NCBI RefSeq assembly: GCF_014395425.1
Contig: NZ_CP060711.1
Span: 2,790,001-2,854,000, forward strand
Origin: Thermomonas brevis
GTDB lineage: Bacteria > Pseudomonadota > Gammaproteobacteria > Xanthomonadales > Xanthomonadaceae
Direction of reading: 5' to 3'
Length of the DNA stretch: 64,000 bases
Shown: positions 41,485 to 50,173 of the stretch, piece by piece
Position numbering within the stretch: position 1 is the first letter of the stretch
Layout: each line of letters begins with the position of its first letter
Made by a program: the position numbers and the translations under genes
The notes under the pieces: generated by a model
Databases searched by the model: none
What the model was told of the DNA's origin: nothing
Seen by the model: the letters and a program-made list of their open reading frames with translations, nothing else

Positions 41485-42377
41485 AGCTGCTGGTGCTGGG
41501 CGGCAACGGCCAGGTGGGGCGCGAGCTGCGCCGCAGCCTGCCGGCTTTGGGCGAAGTGGTGGTGGCGACGCGCGATGGTGCGGAGGCCGACGCTGTTGCC
41601 GACTTCGATGCCCCCGAATCGCTGGCGGACTTGGTGCATCGCATCGCGCCCGACGTGGTGGTCAACGCCGCCGCGCATACCGCGGTGGACAAGGCGGAAA
41701 GCGAGCCGGACGCCGCGTTCCGGGTGAACGCGCTCGGTCCCGCCGCGTTGGCGCAGGGCTGCGCCGCGACAGGCGCCTTGCTTGTGCACTATTCGACCGA
41801 CTACGTGTTCGACGGCAGTGGCTCGCGCCCGTATCGCGAGGACGATGCCACGTCGCCGCTGGGCGCATATGGCGCAAGCAAGCTGGCCGGCGAAGAGATG
41901 ATCCGCGCCAGCGGCGCGCGCCACGCGATCCTGCGCACGGCCTGGGTGTATGCGGCGCACGGAAAGAATTTCCTGCGCACGATGCTGCGACTGGCGGGCG
42001 AGCGCGACGAGCTGCGCGTGGTCGCCGACCAGGTCGGCGCGCCGACGCCGGCCGCATGGATCGCCGATGCCACCGCGCGAATCATCGCGCATGGAGTGCC
42101 GGCATCCGGCACCTGGCATCTGGTCGCCGCCGGCGAAACCAGCTGGCACGGCTTCGCCGACGCGATCATGGACGAAGCGCTGGCGGCGGGACTGCTGAAG
42201 CGCCGGCCGCGCGTGCTGCCGATCGCGACCGCCGACTATCCGACTCCCGCGCGCCGTCCCGCATATTCGGTGCTGGACACCGCGAAGCTGAGCGCCGATT
42301 TCGGCATCGTTCCGCCGGATTGGCGCGACGGGCTGCGCGCGGTGCTTGCGGCATGTGCTGCGGAGAAGGGCGTTTAG
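41481..42377 (+). CDS. rfbD: dTDP-4-dehydrorhamnose reductase
   Basis: Last step: NAD(P)H reduction to dTDP-L-rhamnose. The 298-residue SDR protein has [43 protein letters not shown] and catalytic YGASKLAGE, then RTAWVYAAHGKNF. Order rfbB-A-C-D equals the rmlBACD of xanthomonads. It is followed by a terminator-like repeat region. Confidence 0.97.
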   Translation: MKLLVLGGNGQVGRELRRSLPALGEVVVATRDGAEADAVADFDAPESLADLVHRIAPDVVVNAAAHTAVDKAESEPDAAFRVNALGPAALAQGCAATGALLVHYSTDYVFDGSGSRPYREDDATSPLGAYGASKLAGEEMIRASGARHAILRTAWVYAAHGKNFLRTMLRLAGERDELRVVADQVGAPTPAAWIADATARIIAHGVPASGTWHLVAAGETSWHGFADAIMDEALAAGLLKRRPRVLPIATADYPTPARRPAYSVLDTAKLSADFGIVPPDWRDGLRAVLAACAAEKGV

Positions 42378-42453
42378 ACGCGGATCAAAGCCGATGTACG
42401 CGGATGAGTTTGCTCCGCGTTGCTTGATCCGTTTTTTCCCGCGTTGATCCGCG
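42378..42453. repeat. GCGGATCAA repeat region and terminator between rfbD and vanY-type gene
   Basis: ACGCGGATCAA (42378-42388) recurs inverted as TTGATCCG (42424-42431, followed by T6) and TTGATCCGCGT (42444-42454). The first inverted pair with T6 can act as a terminator for rfbD. The set resembles short GCGGAT-type dispersed repeats of this family. Confidence 0.6.
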
Positions 42454-43293
42454 TCAGGAACGCTTTTGGGCCGCGTCGAGAGCGGAGTAGTACCAGTGCC
42501 AGGGCTCGTACACGATGCCGTGCGGGTTGTCGCGCGGGTAGCTCATCGCGAAGCCGTGTTCGCCGGCATGTCCGCGCAGCCAGGCGAACGCGGGCGTGCG
42601 CTCGAACGATTCCTCGGCCGGCGGTTCGTCCGGCGTGCCGATGTCCAGCGCCAGTCCGGAATGGTGCTCGGAGAATCCCGGCGCGGCGTTGACCGCGAGA
42701 ATGTCCTCGACCTGCAGCCCGCGCGCCAGCTTCCGTTCGAAGATGCCGAGCTGGTAGTCGTGGCTGCGGTAGCCGGAGATCGCCTCCAGCACGATGCCGT
42801 CGGCCAGCGCGGCATCGCGCAGGCGCAGCCAGCCGCGGGCGGCGTCGATGCGCAGCCACAGCGGACGACGCCAGCGGTCGAAGCCGGCGAAGGCCAGCCA
42901 GTCCGGTTCGGGCACGAGGTCGAGGCCGGTGCTTGCGGCATAGCCGTCGGCATCCAGACCGAGGGCATCCAGCCGTTCGTGCAGGCGATGCAGCGGCAGC
43001 GTGCCGACGTGTTCCAGCCCATTGCGGGGATGCAACGGATGCGCGGCCAATGCGCGCCGCGCCACTGCCATCCCCGGTTCCCGCTGCAAGGCCGGCCGCA
43101 GCGCATGCAGGCCATCGTCCAGTTCCGCCGCCAGATACGCGCCGTCGCGCTTGCGCCGCAGTACGCGCCGCGCCCGCGCCAGCAGGCGTGCGTGCGCATT
43201 GCCGCGCACGCGCAGCAGGTCGGCCGGCCAGAGTTCGATCTCCGGCGTGTTGCGCAGGACGGCCTTGAGCGGGAGCGGGGGCGTGCGCGTCAT
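42454..43293 (-). CDS. M15 (VanY-type) D-Ala-D-Ala carboxypeptidase
   Basis: 279-residue predicted zinc peptidase acting on peptidoglycan stem peptides. The C-terminal half has the M15B signature SEHHSGLALDIG (SxHxxGxAxD) and EPWHWYY, with three zinc ligands and the catalytic acid. The N-terminal 120 residues are not recognised and no signal peptide is seen, so location is uncertain. Start at MTRTPPLPL (43293); a longer frame to 43353 would read through the receptor terminator 43305-43342. It lies downstream of the TonB receptor but is separated from it by that terminator. Confidence 0.85.
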   Translation of the reverse strand: MTRTPPLPLKAVLRNTPEIELWPADLLRVRGNAHARLLARARRVLRRKRDGAYLAAELDDGLHALRPALQREPGMAVARRALAAHPLHPRNGLEHVGTLPLHRLHERLDALGLDADGYAASTGLDLVPEPDWLAFAGFDRWRRPLWLRIDAARGWLRLRDAALADGIVLEAISGYRSHDYQLGIFERKLARGLQVEDILAVNAAPGFSEHHSGLALDIGTPDEPPAEESFERTPAFAWLRGHAGEHGFAMSYPRDNPHGIVYEPWHWYYSALDAAQKRS

Positions 43294-43304
43294 GCCGGCA
43301 GGAT

Positions 43305-43342
43305 AAAGAAAACCCGCCCGGCTGTGCGCCAACCGGGCGGGT
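43305..43342 (-). terminator. Terminator of TonB-receptor transcript
   Basis: On the minus strand ACCCGCCCGG / CCGGGCGGGT (10 bp) with an 11-nt loop is followed by TTTTCTTT, 37 bp after the receptor stop codon. Confidence 0.8.
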
Positions 43343-43378
43343 GCGGCGTCCATGCCGCCGGGGTGGAGAGCCCCCGAG

Positions 43379-45735
43379 TCAGAAACTCCAGGACACGGAG
43401 ACGCGGTAATTCCGGCCGGGCTCCGAGTAGCGGCCGATGCCGTCGTCGGTGGCGTAGCCGTAGAGATAGAAATCGCCGCGGCTCACGTTGCGGATGCGCG
43501 CCCACTGGTAGTAGCGCTCGTCGGTCAGGTTGTAGACGCCGGCGTTGATGCGCAGGTGGTCGTTGACGCGGTAGCTGCCGAACAGATCCAGCACGGTGTA
43601 GGCGTCGCTGAGGAAGGCGGGGTCAGGCCGCCCATGACGTCCTTCGTCTGGTAAACGTCGCCGGCTTTCTTGGCCAGCGCGTGGGTCACGTTGCCGGTCA
43701 GACGCAGGCGTCCCTGCAGGCCTTGCCAGCTCAGACCCAGTACGCCGCGATCGGGGTTGATGCTGTTCAACGGATGGCGCGGTTCCTTGCCTTCCTGGGT
43801 GCTTTCGTTGTGCGTCCACGCCGCGCGCAGCAGCCAGGCGTCGCCCAGGCGCCACAGGCCTTCCAGCTCGTAGCCCTTCACCGCGACGCTGCCCAGGTTG
43901 ACGGTGGTGGTGACGTCGTAGCCGTTGCGCTTGCTGCACACGCCGCGGGTGCAGCTCTGATACTCGACGTTCGCGTTTTCGGTGACGCGTACGCTGTCGA
44001 GGAAATCCTCGTAGCGGTCGCGGAACACCGACACGCCGAAGCGCGTGCGCCCGCTCTGCCAGCGGTAGCCGAACTCCAGGTTGAGGCTGGTTTCCGCGTC
44101 CAGATCCGGATTGGCGGCGGTGGTGGGCACGGTCACGACCTTGCCAGTGGCGACTTCGGTGATGTCGGCGGTGCTGGTCGGCGCGTACATCTCGCCGGTA
44201 GTGGGTGCGCGGAAGCCGCGCCCGGACTGGAACCACAGCGACTGGTGCGGCAGGAACTCGTAGCTCAGGCCGGCCTGCCAGGTGGGCGCGGCGAAGCTGA
44301 CGTCGCGCACCGTGCCGCTCTTGTCCACGAAGGTCGGCGACAGGTGCGGCGAATAGTCGTAGCGGTCATAGCGCGCGCCCAGGGTCAGCTGCAAGCGGTC
44401 GCCGAGCAGGCCGATGCGGTCGCGCAGGTACAGATTGCTGGCGACGGCGTCGGTGCCCGGCACCTGCGCCGGATCGACGGTGGCGGTGTCCAGCACGCCG
44501 GCGTTGTTCCAGCGGTAGTCGATGGCGTTGAAGTCGATCTTGCGCTTCTGCCAGGCAGCGCCGTAGGTCAGTGCGTGGCGAGCGGTGCGCTTGGCGAAGT
44601 CCAGCGCCAGCTTGTCCAGGCCCTGCTCGGTGGTGCGGTCTTCGGCGCGGTTGCAGGTCTTCGCCAGCGTGCAGGGCGTGGTGTTGGGCGTCGCGGTCGG
44701 GTTGGCCGAGCTGCCGCTGCCGGCGACGATGCGGGTGATGCCGCGACTTTCGGTGTCCTGATGGTCGAGGCGAAGCTCCAGGCTGTCGAACGCGGCGGTG
44801 TTGGCCGTCCAGTTGTAGATCAGGCCGTAGCGGTCGCGGGCGCTGTGGTCGTCGCCGATGCGCGACAGATAACCGGGCGGGGCCACGCGGGTCAGGTTGT
44901 CCACCAGGTTGTCCACGCGGTTGCGCTCGTAGGTGAAGCCGAGGCGGTGCGCGTCGGACAGTACGAAATCGAGTTTCGCCAGCACGTTGGTGCTGTCGTG
45001 GTCGATGGGGTCGGGCAGGCGGCGGTTGCTGCCGATCTCGACGGCGGTGCTGTCGTACCAGCCTTCCGCCTCGTGCGCCTGGCGGCGGGTATAGACCAGC
45101 ATGGATTCGACGATGCCGGTGCGGTTGGCAAGCGTCAGCGAACCCAGCTTCTCGCCGTTGTAGCCGGTGTAGCCGAACTTGCCGCCGAGGTAAGTGTCGT
45201 TGCCGTCGGCCGCGAGATAGTCGCGCGCTTCCTTGGTGGTGAACAGCACCGCGCCGCCCAGCGCGCCGCTGCCGGCAGTGATGGAGTCGGCGCCCTTGAC
45301 GACTTCCACGCTCTTGAGCGAATCGATGTCCACGCCGCCCTGGCCGGCGCGGAAGAACTCGTAGTCGCGCGCGGTTTCCAGCCCTTCCGCCATCGACAGC
45401 CCATCGACGGTCATCGCCACGCGGTCGCCTTCGATGCCGCGGATGTTGAAGCCGTTGTCGCCGAAGCGGCCCATGTCGGAGACGCTGACGCCGGGGATGT
45501 AGCGGATCACGTCTTCCATGCTCTCGGCCATCTCGTCTTCGAGCTGGTCGGCGTCGAGTTTCTTCACGTTCTGGTTGGGCGATTTCTGTTCGTCGCGGGT
45601 GCCCACGACCTCGACGGTATTCAGGGTTTTGGCGCGTGGCTTGCCGTCGGCGGTTTCGTCGTCGGCATGCGCGAGCGCGGGCAGGGACAGCGCGGCGGCG
45701 ATCGCCAGCGCCAGCAGGCGGGGGTTGGGGGTCAT
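43379..45735 (-). pseudogene. TonB-dependent haem/iron-type receptor, frameshifted
   Basis: Outer-membrane receptor of the haemoglobin/haem/transferrin type: signal peptide (LPALAHA), TonB-box-like TVEVVGTRDEQ, plug domain (DVIRYIPGVSVSDMGRFGDNGFNIRGI), barrel with the FRAP box (GRGFRAPTTGEMY) and NPDL (residues about 535-580), both features of haem receptors. The frame running from 45735 ends early at 43525. The true C-terminus (FLSDAYTVLDLFGSYRV ... YRVSVSWSF) continues in another frame to 43379. One missing base between about 43615 and 43650 explains it; restored length 785 residues. The barrel end is lost, so the protein is probably inactive unless this is a sequencing error. Confidence 0.85.
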
Positions 45736-45831
45736 GGTGGAGCTCCGCAGTCAGGAAAAAGGGGAGAGGGCGCGCACCGGGCGGCGCACGGGAGTCCTGG
45801 CGGAACATGCTGTCGGCATGCGTTGCTGGGG

Positions 45832-45856
45832 CGCGGGGCGCCGAGGGCGCCCCGCG
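45832..45856 (-). promoter_or_regulatory. Intercistronic GC hairpin before the receptor gene
   Basis: CGCGGGGCGCC-GAG-GGCGCCCCGCG, 11-bp perfect stem, in the 189-bp gap between the EF-hand gene and the receptor. There is no T-run; it may tune the level of receptor mRNA within the operon. Confidence 0.5.
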
Positions 45857-45924
45857 GGAGTGCGACCATCGGCCGGCGGGATGCGCCGGCGACGGGGATT
45901 CGCGGGAGGATCAGCGCGTGGCGA

Positions 45925-46839
45925 TCACGGCTTGGTCTTGCGCGCCGGCGTCTGCTGTTGGAGGCCGGCGTGCTGCACCGGCGCGGCCGGCAGCGTGGCG
46001 TCCGTCGCATCGACGATGCCGTCGTGGCTGCGGTCGGCGGCGTCGAACATGCGCTTGCCGGAAACCTGGTACTCGGCGAAGGTCATCTTGCCGTCGTTGT
46101 CCTTGTCCAGCGAACGGAACCGCACGCGCGTCTGCGTATCCGGCGCCTTGCCGCGCTCGGCGATGCGCGCATCCAGACGGGCGGTGAACTCGGCGAGGTA
46201 CTCGTCGGGAGACAGCGCGCCGTCCTTGTCGGCGTCGGTGCGGGCGAACTGTTCGTCGCGGCGGGCGGCGAACTCCTCGTGCGACACCAGGCCGTCCTTG
46301 TTGGTGTCGTACAGCGCCAGGAAGCCTTCGGCGGTATGGCTGTCCGGCAGCCCCAGCATGCCGCCGCCGCGCGCGCGCAGCGAGGTGTCGCTGCCGTCGT
46401 CCAGCGCAGTCAGCGTCTTGCTGCCTTCGGTGAACACGCGCTCGCCGCTGGCATCGAACTCGGTGCGCGAAATCCTGCCGTCCTTGTCCGTGTCCAGCGC
46501 GTCGAAGCGCACGCGGGTCTGCGCGAGTTGCGAGGTGCGCTCCTGCGCCACCGCCTCGCGGCTGCGCGCAGCGAACTCGGCCACGTATTCCTCGACATCG
46601 ACGGTGCCGTCATGGTTGCTGTCGGTGGCGTCGAAGCGGGTGCGGCGGAAGCCGTCGAACTCCGCCCAGTCGAGCTTGCCGTCGCCGTTGTCGTCGAACT
46701 GGGCGATGAAGTTGGTCACGTTGTCGCCCATGCCGCCGATCAGCGGGCGCTGTTGCTGCGCCGTCTGGGCCAGGGCGGGGAAAGCCAATGCGCAGGCGAT
46801 TGAGCAGGCGAGCGCGCCGGCGAGCAGTCCGGTTTTCAT
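45925..46839 (-). CDS. Exported protein with seven EF-hand loops
   Basis: 304-residue protein with signal peptide (LAFPALAQ) and seven DxDxDG-type calcium loops spread along the chain: DDNGDGKLDWAEF, DSNHDGTVDVEEY, DTDKDGRISRTEF, DTNKDGLVSHEEF, DADKDGALSPDEY, DKDNDGKMTFAEY and DRSHDGIVDATD. Most likely a periplasmic calcium-binding protein. Its place between a DUF4198 gene and a TonB receptor behind a Fur-type site suggests a role in metal uptake, but the function is not known. MKTGLLAG at 46839 is the start, 30 bp after the DUF4198 stop. Confidence 0.9.
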   Translation of the reverse strand: MKTGLLAGALACSIACALAFPALAQTAQQQRPLIGGMGDNVTNFIAQFDDNGDGKLDWAEFDGFRRTRFDATDSNHDGTVDVEEYVAEFAARSREAVAQERTSQLAQTRVRFDALDTDKDGRISRTEFDASGERVFTEGSKTLTALDDGSDTSLRARGGGMLGLPDSHTAEGFLALYDTNKDGLVSHEEFAARRDEQFARTDADKDGALSPDEYLAEFTARLDARIAERGKAPDTQTRVRFRSLDKDNDGKMTFAEYQVSGKRMFDAADRSHDGIVDATDATLPAAPVQHAGLQQQTPARKTKP

Positions 46840-46869
46840 GTCGATCTCCAGGAGGAAAAAGCGTGCGGC

Positions 46870-47667
46870 TTACTGCGCGAGCACGCGGAAGGTCAGGGTG
46901 TAGCTGTTGCTGTATTCGGGTGCGCCGCTCCCGGCCGGGGCCGGGGTGCGATGGCGCGTGAGCGCGACCCAGGTGCCGGCCTGCCGCAACTCCATCGCGG
47001 CCTTGCCCTGCGCATCGGTGGTCAGCTTGACGACCTGCGGCTTGCGGTCGGACGTCCACACCGCTTCGGTGATCTCCACCGGCTGGTTGGCCAGCGGCTT
47101 GCCGTCGTACTGGACGACGAAGGCGAATCGCTCGCCGACGAACAGGTCGTTGGGATGGTCGATGGCGACCAGCTCCAGCCCCTTGCCGCGAGGCGCCAGG
47201 GCGGCGCGGTCGGGCGCGCCGGCGGTGACGTAGGTTTCGGCCAGCGTCAGCGACTGGAAGTCGGACACGATCTTCGCGCCGGCCGGAACCTTCGCCTCGG
47301 CATCGCGCGAGCTTTCGCGCTTGCCGTCGACCTCCCAGGTGCGGAAGCGCGCGCCCAGGCGCGGCCCGGTGCTGAAACGCCAGGTGCCCGGCGTCTTCGC
47401 CAGGGTGTGTTCGACGACGGTGCGCAGCTTGAACAGCTGCACCTTGTCCGGCGCGCCGCGTTTGCCGTCGGGGCCGATGACGGCGAACTCGCCGCCATCG
47501 AACGCCACCTCGGGAACGAGGAAGGTTTCGGTGAAGGCGGCGTCCAGCGCGATGGTGGCGCCCGGTTGCGGGGCGAAGTCGCTGGGCGCCAGGTAAGGCG
47601 TGTGCGCGGAGACGGCGAAAGCGATGCTGGCGGCCAGCAGGCCGGTCAGCAGGGGCAGCGTTTTCAT
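46870..47667 (-). CDS. DUF4198 periplasmic protein
   Basis: 265-residue protein with a signal peptide (MKTLPLLTGLLAASIAFAVSA, cleavage before HTPYLAP) and a DUF4198 (NikM-like, Ig-type) fold. The mature N-terminal histidine and the later SAHTPYLAPSDFAPQPGATI are typical. Relatives often accompany TonB receptors in metal-uptake operons. First gene of the operon: the candidate Fur box and promoter lie 71-100 bp upstream. The metal is not determined. Confidence 0.88.
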   Translation of the reverse strand: MKTLPLLTGLLAASIAFAVSAHTPYLAPSDFAPQPGATIALDAAFTETFLVPEVAFDGGEFAVIGPDGKRGAPDKVQLFKLRTVVEHTLAKTPGTWRFSTGPRLGARFRTWEVDGKRESSRDAEAKVPAGAKIVSDFQSLTLAETYVTAGAPDRAALAPRGKGLELVAIDHPNDLFVGERFAFVVQYDGKPLANQPVEITEAVWTSDRKPQVVKLTTDAQGKAAMELRQAGTWVALTRHRTPAPAGSGAPEYSNSYTLTFRVLAQ

Positions 47668-47737
47668 GCGGTTCCAGTCCTGTGGAGTAGGCGAGGAGCT
47701 GGCGGAACCGGAACGTGCGGCTGCTGGCAAGCGCGTA

Positions 47738-47767
47738 TTGTGCTGTTAAACGAGAATTATTTGCAAT
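47738..47767 (-). promoter_or_regulatory. Promoter with Fur-box-like site
   Basis: On the minus strand TTGCAA (47767-47762) and CACAAT (47743-47738) are 18 bp apart. The 19-bp site 47747-47765 (plus strand TTAAACGAGAATTATTTGC) matches the common Fur box GCAAATGAGAATCATTTGC at 15 of 19 positions and overlaps the -35 box, as expected for iron-dependent repression of the DUF4198/EF-hand/receptor operon. Confidence 0.75.
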
Positions 47768-47857
47768 AACGAATGCGCATGCCGGAGGCGTCGGCGCGCA
47801 CGGTGGACCCCCATGGGTTGCCCGGCCGTTTCGGAAGCTCCACGGCCGGGTGCCGCG

Positions 47858-48400
47858 TCATGGGGAGCGCGATGACACCAGCGCATCCAGCAGCGCCTGC
47901 GGCCGTTCCAGGCTGAGCAGGAGTTGCTGCTTGCCGTCGCGCAGCGGCAGCCACAGCACGCGCTCGCGCTGGGTGAGCAGGCAGAACGCCTTGCCGAAGT
48001 CGCCGCGCAGGCGGAAATGGCCGGCGTGGAAGCCCGGCATCGACATGCCGTTGCTCTTCAGCCACGGGCGCAGTTCGGTGCGTTCGGCAAGATTCACGGT
48101 GCGCGCGCGGTCAAGATCCAGCTCCGTCACCGCGACGCGCTTGCGGTACATCGCGGCGCGCACGTCGAGGATGCCGTCCTGCAGCGTCACCGAGCGCCGC
48201 CGCGTCGCCAGCAGCAGGAATATCAGCACCAGCGGGATGATCACGAACACCGGCAACATGCCGTGCGTGGACTGGCGCGTCAGCCACAGCGCGCACACGA
48301 TGCCGAGCGGCAGCGCGCCGCCCAGCAGCACCAGCATCATCCATGCGAAGGGGGAGGGCGGACTGACCGCGAACGATTGCGAAGCCGGCTGCGTACGCAT
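47858..48400 (-). CDS. Membrane protein with bacterial PH-like domain
   Basis: 180-residue protein with two membrane helices (about 20-40 and 48-66), then a soluble C-terminal part (SVTLQDGILDVRAAMYRKRVAVTELDLDRART ...) that resembles bacterial PH domains found in two-helix membrane proteins. Function unknown. It starts 4 bp after the alpha/beta-hydrolase stop and is probably the last gene of the SPFH cassette. Confidence 0.75.
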   Translation of the reverse strand: MRTQPASQSFAVSPPSPFAWMMLVLLGGALPLGIVCALWLTRQSTHGMLPVFVIIPLVLIFLLLATRRRSVTLQDGILDVRAAMYRKRVAVTELDLDRARTVNLAERTELRPWLKSNGMSMPGFHAGHFRLRGDFGKAFCLLTQRERVLWLPLRDGKQQLLLSLERPQALLDALVSSRSP

Positions 48401-48404
48401 GGCG

Positions 48405-49718
48405 TCAGTGCGCCTTGATCCAGGCCGCCACGTCGTCGATCAGTTGCGGATCGACGTGGCCGGGCTGCTGGTATTCGGCGAGGGAGCCTTCGCCTTCGCC
48501 GGCGATGCCGAGGTGGTTGAGCTTGTCGTACAGCTTGAACGCCACCTTCGGATCGTCGTGGAAGGCGCCCTTCCAGTTCTGCCAGTCGGCGTCCACCACC
48601 TGGATGTCGCGCGCGCCCTGCAGCACCAGCATCGGCAGCTTGACCCGCTTCGCCTCGGCCACCGGGTCGACGCCGTCGATGCTGCGCCAGTAGCCGACGG
48701 GCAGGCCCATCGGGCCCTTCGCCGCCGGATCGGTGGCGGAGTCGCGGGCGACGCGCACCTGCGCGATCAGTGCGTTGATCGCGTCGCGCTCGGCGTCGCT
48801 GGTCTTGCCGTCGTCGAGCACGGCGAGGCGGCGGTTCTGTTCGATCAGGATGTCCAGCAGCGGGCGCGCCGGCGCGGCCAGAAGGATGAGGCCGTCGACA
48901 TGGCCGGACAGCGCGGCGATGCGCGGTGCCATCAGCCCGCCCTGGCTGTGGCCGAGCACGAAGATGCGCTTGGGATCGACGCCTTCCGCCTTGCGCAACA
49001 CATCGACCGCCAGCACCGCATCGAAGGTGGTTTCCTGATCGACGCCGAACTCGCCGCCGGTGAAGTCCTGCGGGCGCGCCTTGGTGCGCTTGTCGAAGCG
49101 CAGCACGGCGATGCCCTGCGCGGCCAGGCCGCGGGCGATGTCGAGGAAGGGCTTGTTGGGGCCGATGGTCTCGTCGCGGTCGTGCGGGCCGGAGCCGTGC
49201 ACCAGCACGACGGCGGGGAACGGACCGTCGCCTTTCGGCATCGCCAGCGTGCCGGGCAGGGCGCGTTCGCCGTCGCCGACCATCAGGTCGCGCTCGACGT
49301 AGGCGGCATCGTCGGCCACTGCCGGCGCGGGCGCGGCGGTCTGCGCGGGCTGGACGACGAAGCCGGCGATCTTGCCTTCGGCGTCGATGGCGAACTTCGC
49401 CACCAGCTCGGCCTTCTCGAAGTGCAGCGGGATCTGCACCATCGTCGCGCCGCCCTGCGCGGAGACGGTCGCCTCGCCGCGTCCTGTGGCCTTGCCGACC
49501 TGCGCCGGCAGCGATTCCCACACTGCCTTCAGCTTGTCGGCCGGCACCGCCGCGGCCATCTGCGCGCCGAACAGGGCTTCGACCTGCGTGTAGTCGCCGG
49601 CGTCGAGGCGATCCAGGGCCTGGCTGGCGAGGGCAGCCGGATCGGCGGTTTGCGCGCTCGTTCCCGCGGACAGCGCGAGCGAGGTGGCGAGGAGGAGGGA
49701 GAGCATCGCAGGGCGCAT
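48405..49718 (-). CDS. Exported alpha/beta hydrolase with DUF3887-like head
   Basis: 437-residue protein with signal peptide (MRPAMLSLLLATSLALSAGTSAQ). Residues about 25-130 resemble the DUF3887 domain (ALDRLDAGDYTQVEALFGAQM). Residues about 140-435 form an alpha/beta hydrolase with HGSGPHDRDE (oxyanion region) and the nucleophile elbow GHSQGG (256-261, Ser258); the acid is likely in LQGARDIQV and the histidine in KLNHLGI. Substrate unknown; an esterase or dienelactone-hydrolase-like role is a guess. It follows DUF4177 after 2 bp. Confidence 0.88.
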   Translation of the reverse strand: MRPAMLSLLLATSLALSAGTSAQTADPAALASQALDRLDAGDYTQVEALFGAQMAAAVPADKLKAVWESLPAQVGKATGRGEATVSAQGGATMVQIPLHFEKAELVAKFAIDAEGKIAGFVVQPAQTAAPAPAVADDAAYVERDLMVGDGERALPGTLAMPKGDGPFPAVVLVHGSGPHDRDETIGPNKPFLDIARGLAAQGIAVLRFDKRTKARPQDFTGGEFGVDQETTFDAVLAVDVLRKAEGVDPKRIFVLGHSQGGLMAPRIAALSGHVDGLILLAAPARPLLDILIEQNRRLAVLDDGKTSDAERDAINALIAQVRVARDSATDPAAKGPMGLPVGYWRSIDGVDPVAEAKRVKLPMLVLQGARDIQVVDADWQNWKGAFHDDPKVAFKLYDKLNHLGIAGEGEGSLAEYQQPGHVDPQLIDDVAAWIKAH

Positions 49719-49720
49719 GG

Positions 49721-49903
49721 TCAGGCTTCCTTCTTGAAGACGAGGATGGGCGAAGCGACGGTGGGTGTGGCGTGGATCAGGTTGACCAGCTCCCAGCCGG
49801 CACGGCCGTGCTTGTCCAGTTCTTCCTGCAGGGCTTCCGGCTTGAAGCCGCCCATCAGGCCGGTCGGTACTTTCACCACCAGGTATTTCCACTGCTTGCT
49901 CAC
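49721..49903 (-). CDS. DUF4177 small protein
   Basis: 60-residue protein with GTG start ([43 protein letters not shown]). The pattern KYLVV ... [16 protein letters not shown] is that of DUF4177, a small beta-alpha fold of unknown function. It overlaps the RHH gene upstream as GTGA, showing tight coupling within the SPFH cassette. Confidence 0.9.
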   Translation of the reverse strand: MSKQWKYLVVKVPTGLMGGFKPEALQEELDKHGRAGWELVNLIHATPTVASPILVFKKEA

Positions 49904-50079
49904 GCTTCATCCTCCGGGTTCGTTTTCGGCGCGGGCATCCGCCCGGCCTTGCGCAGCGCGTCGCGCAGCACGTATTCGATCTGCGCGTTGAGGCTGCGGA
50001 GTTCGTCGTCCGCCCAGCGCTGCGCCGCCGCCAGCACTTCGGCGTTGATGCGCAGCGGGTAGGCTTTCTTCTCCGCCAT
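49900..50079 (-). CDS. Ribbon-helix-helix (Arc-like) small protein
   Basis: 59 residues. An N-terminal strand [12 protein letters not shown] is followed by two helices ([31 protein letters not shown]) with the [12 protein letters not shown] second helix typical of Arc/HicB-type ribbon-helix-helix DNA-binding dimers. A charged tail follows. The start is 6 bp after the micropeptide stop and the end overlaps DUF4177. It may autoregulate the cassette through the palindrome at 51084-51101; this is inference. Confidence 0.85.
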   Translation of the reverse strand: MAEKKAYPLRINAEVLAAAQRWADDELRSLNAQIEYVLRDALRKAGRMPAPKTNPEDEA

Positions 50080-50085
50080 CGCGGC

Positions 50086-50163
50086 CTACTTCCGGCGACG
50101 CCGGCGCGCGGCGATGGCGACGATGATGATCACGACGACGGCGCCGCCGATTGCGGATGTCAT
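50086..50163 (-). CDS. 25-residue membrane micropeptide
   Basis: Reads [20 protein letters not shown] then RRRRK: one hydrophobic helix followed by a strongly basic tail, giving a predicted N-out, C-in membrane peptide. AGGAGG stands 5 bp before the ATG, the strongest Shine-Dalgarno in this cassette, and the gene fits snugly between SPFH (10 bp) and RHH (6 bp). No homologue is recognised. Its size and position suggest a partner of the SPFH protein. Confidence 0.7.
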   Translation of the reverse strand: MTSAIGGAVVVIIIVAIAARRRRRK

Positions 50164-50173
50164 GGCGGCCTCC

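Noticed and set aside
43600..43660. Programmed ribosomal frameshift in the TonB receptor
   Set aside because: No slippery heptamer or stimulatory structure is evident; a one-base deletion or sequencing error is simpler.
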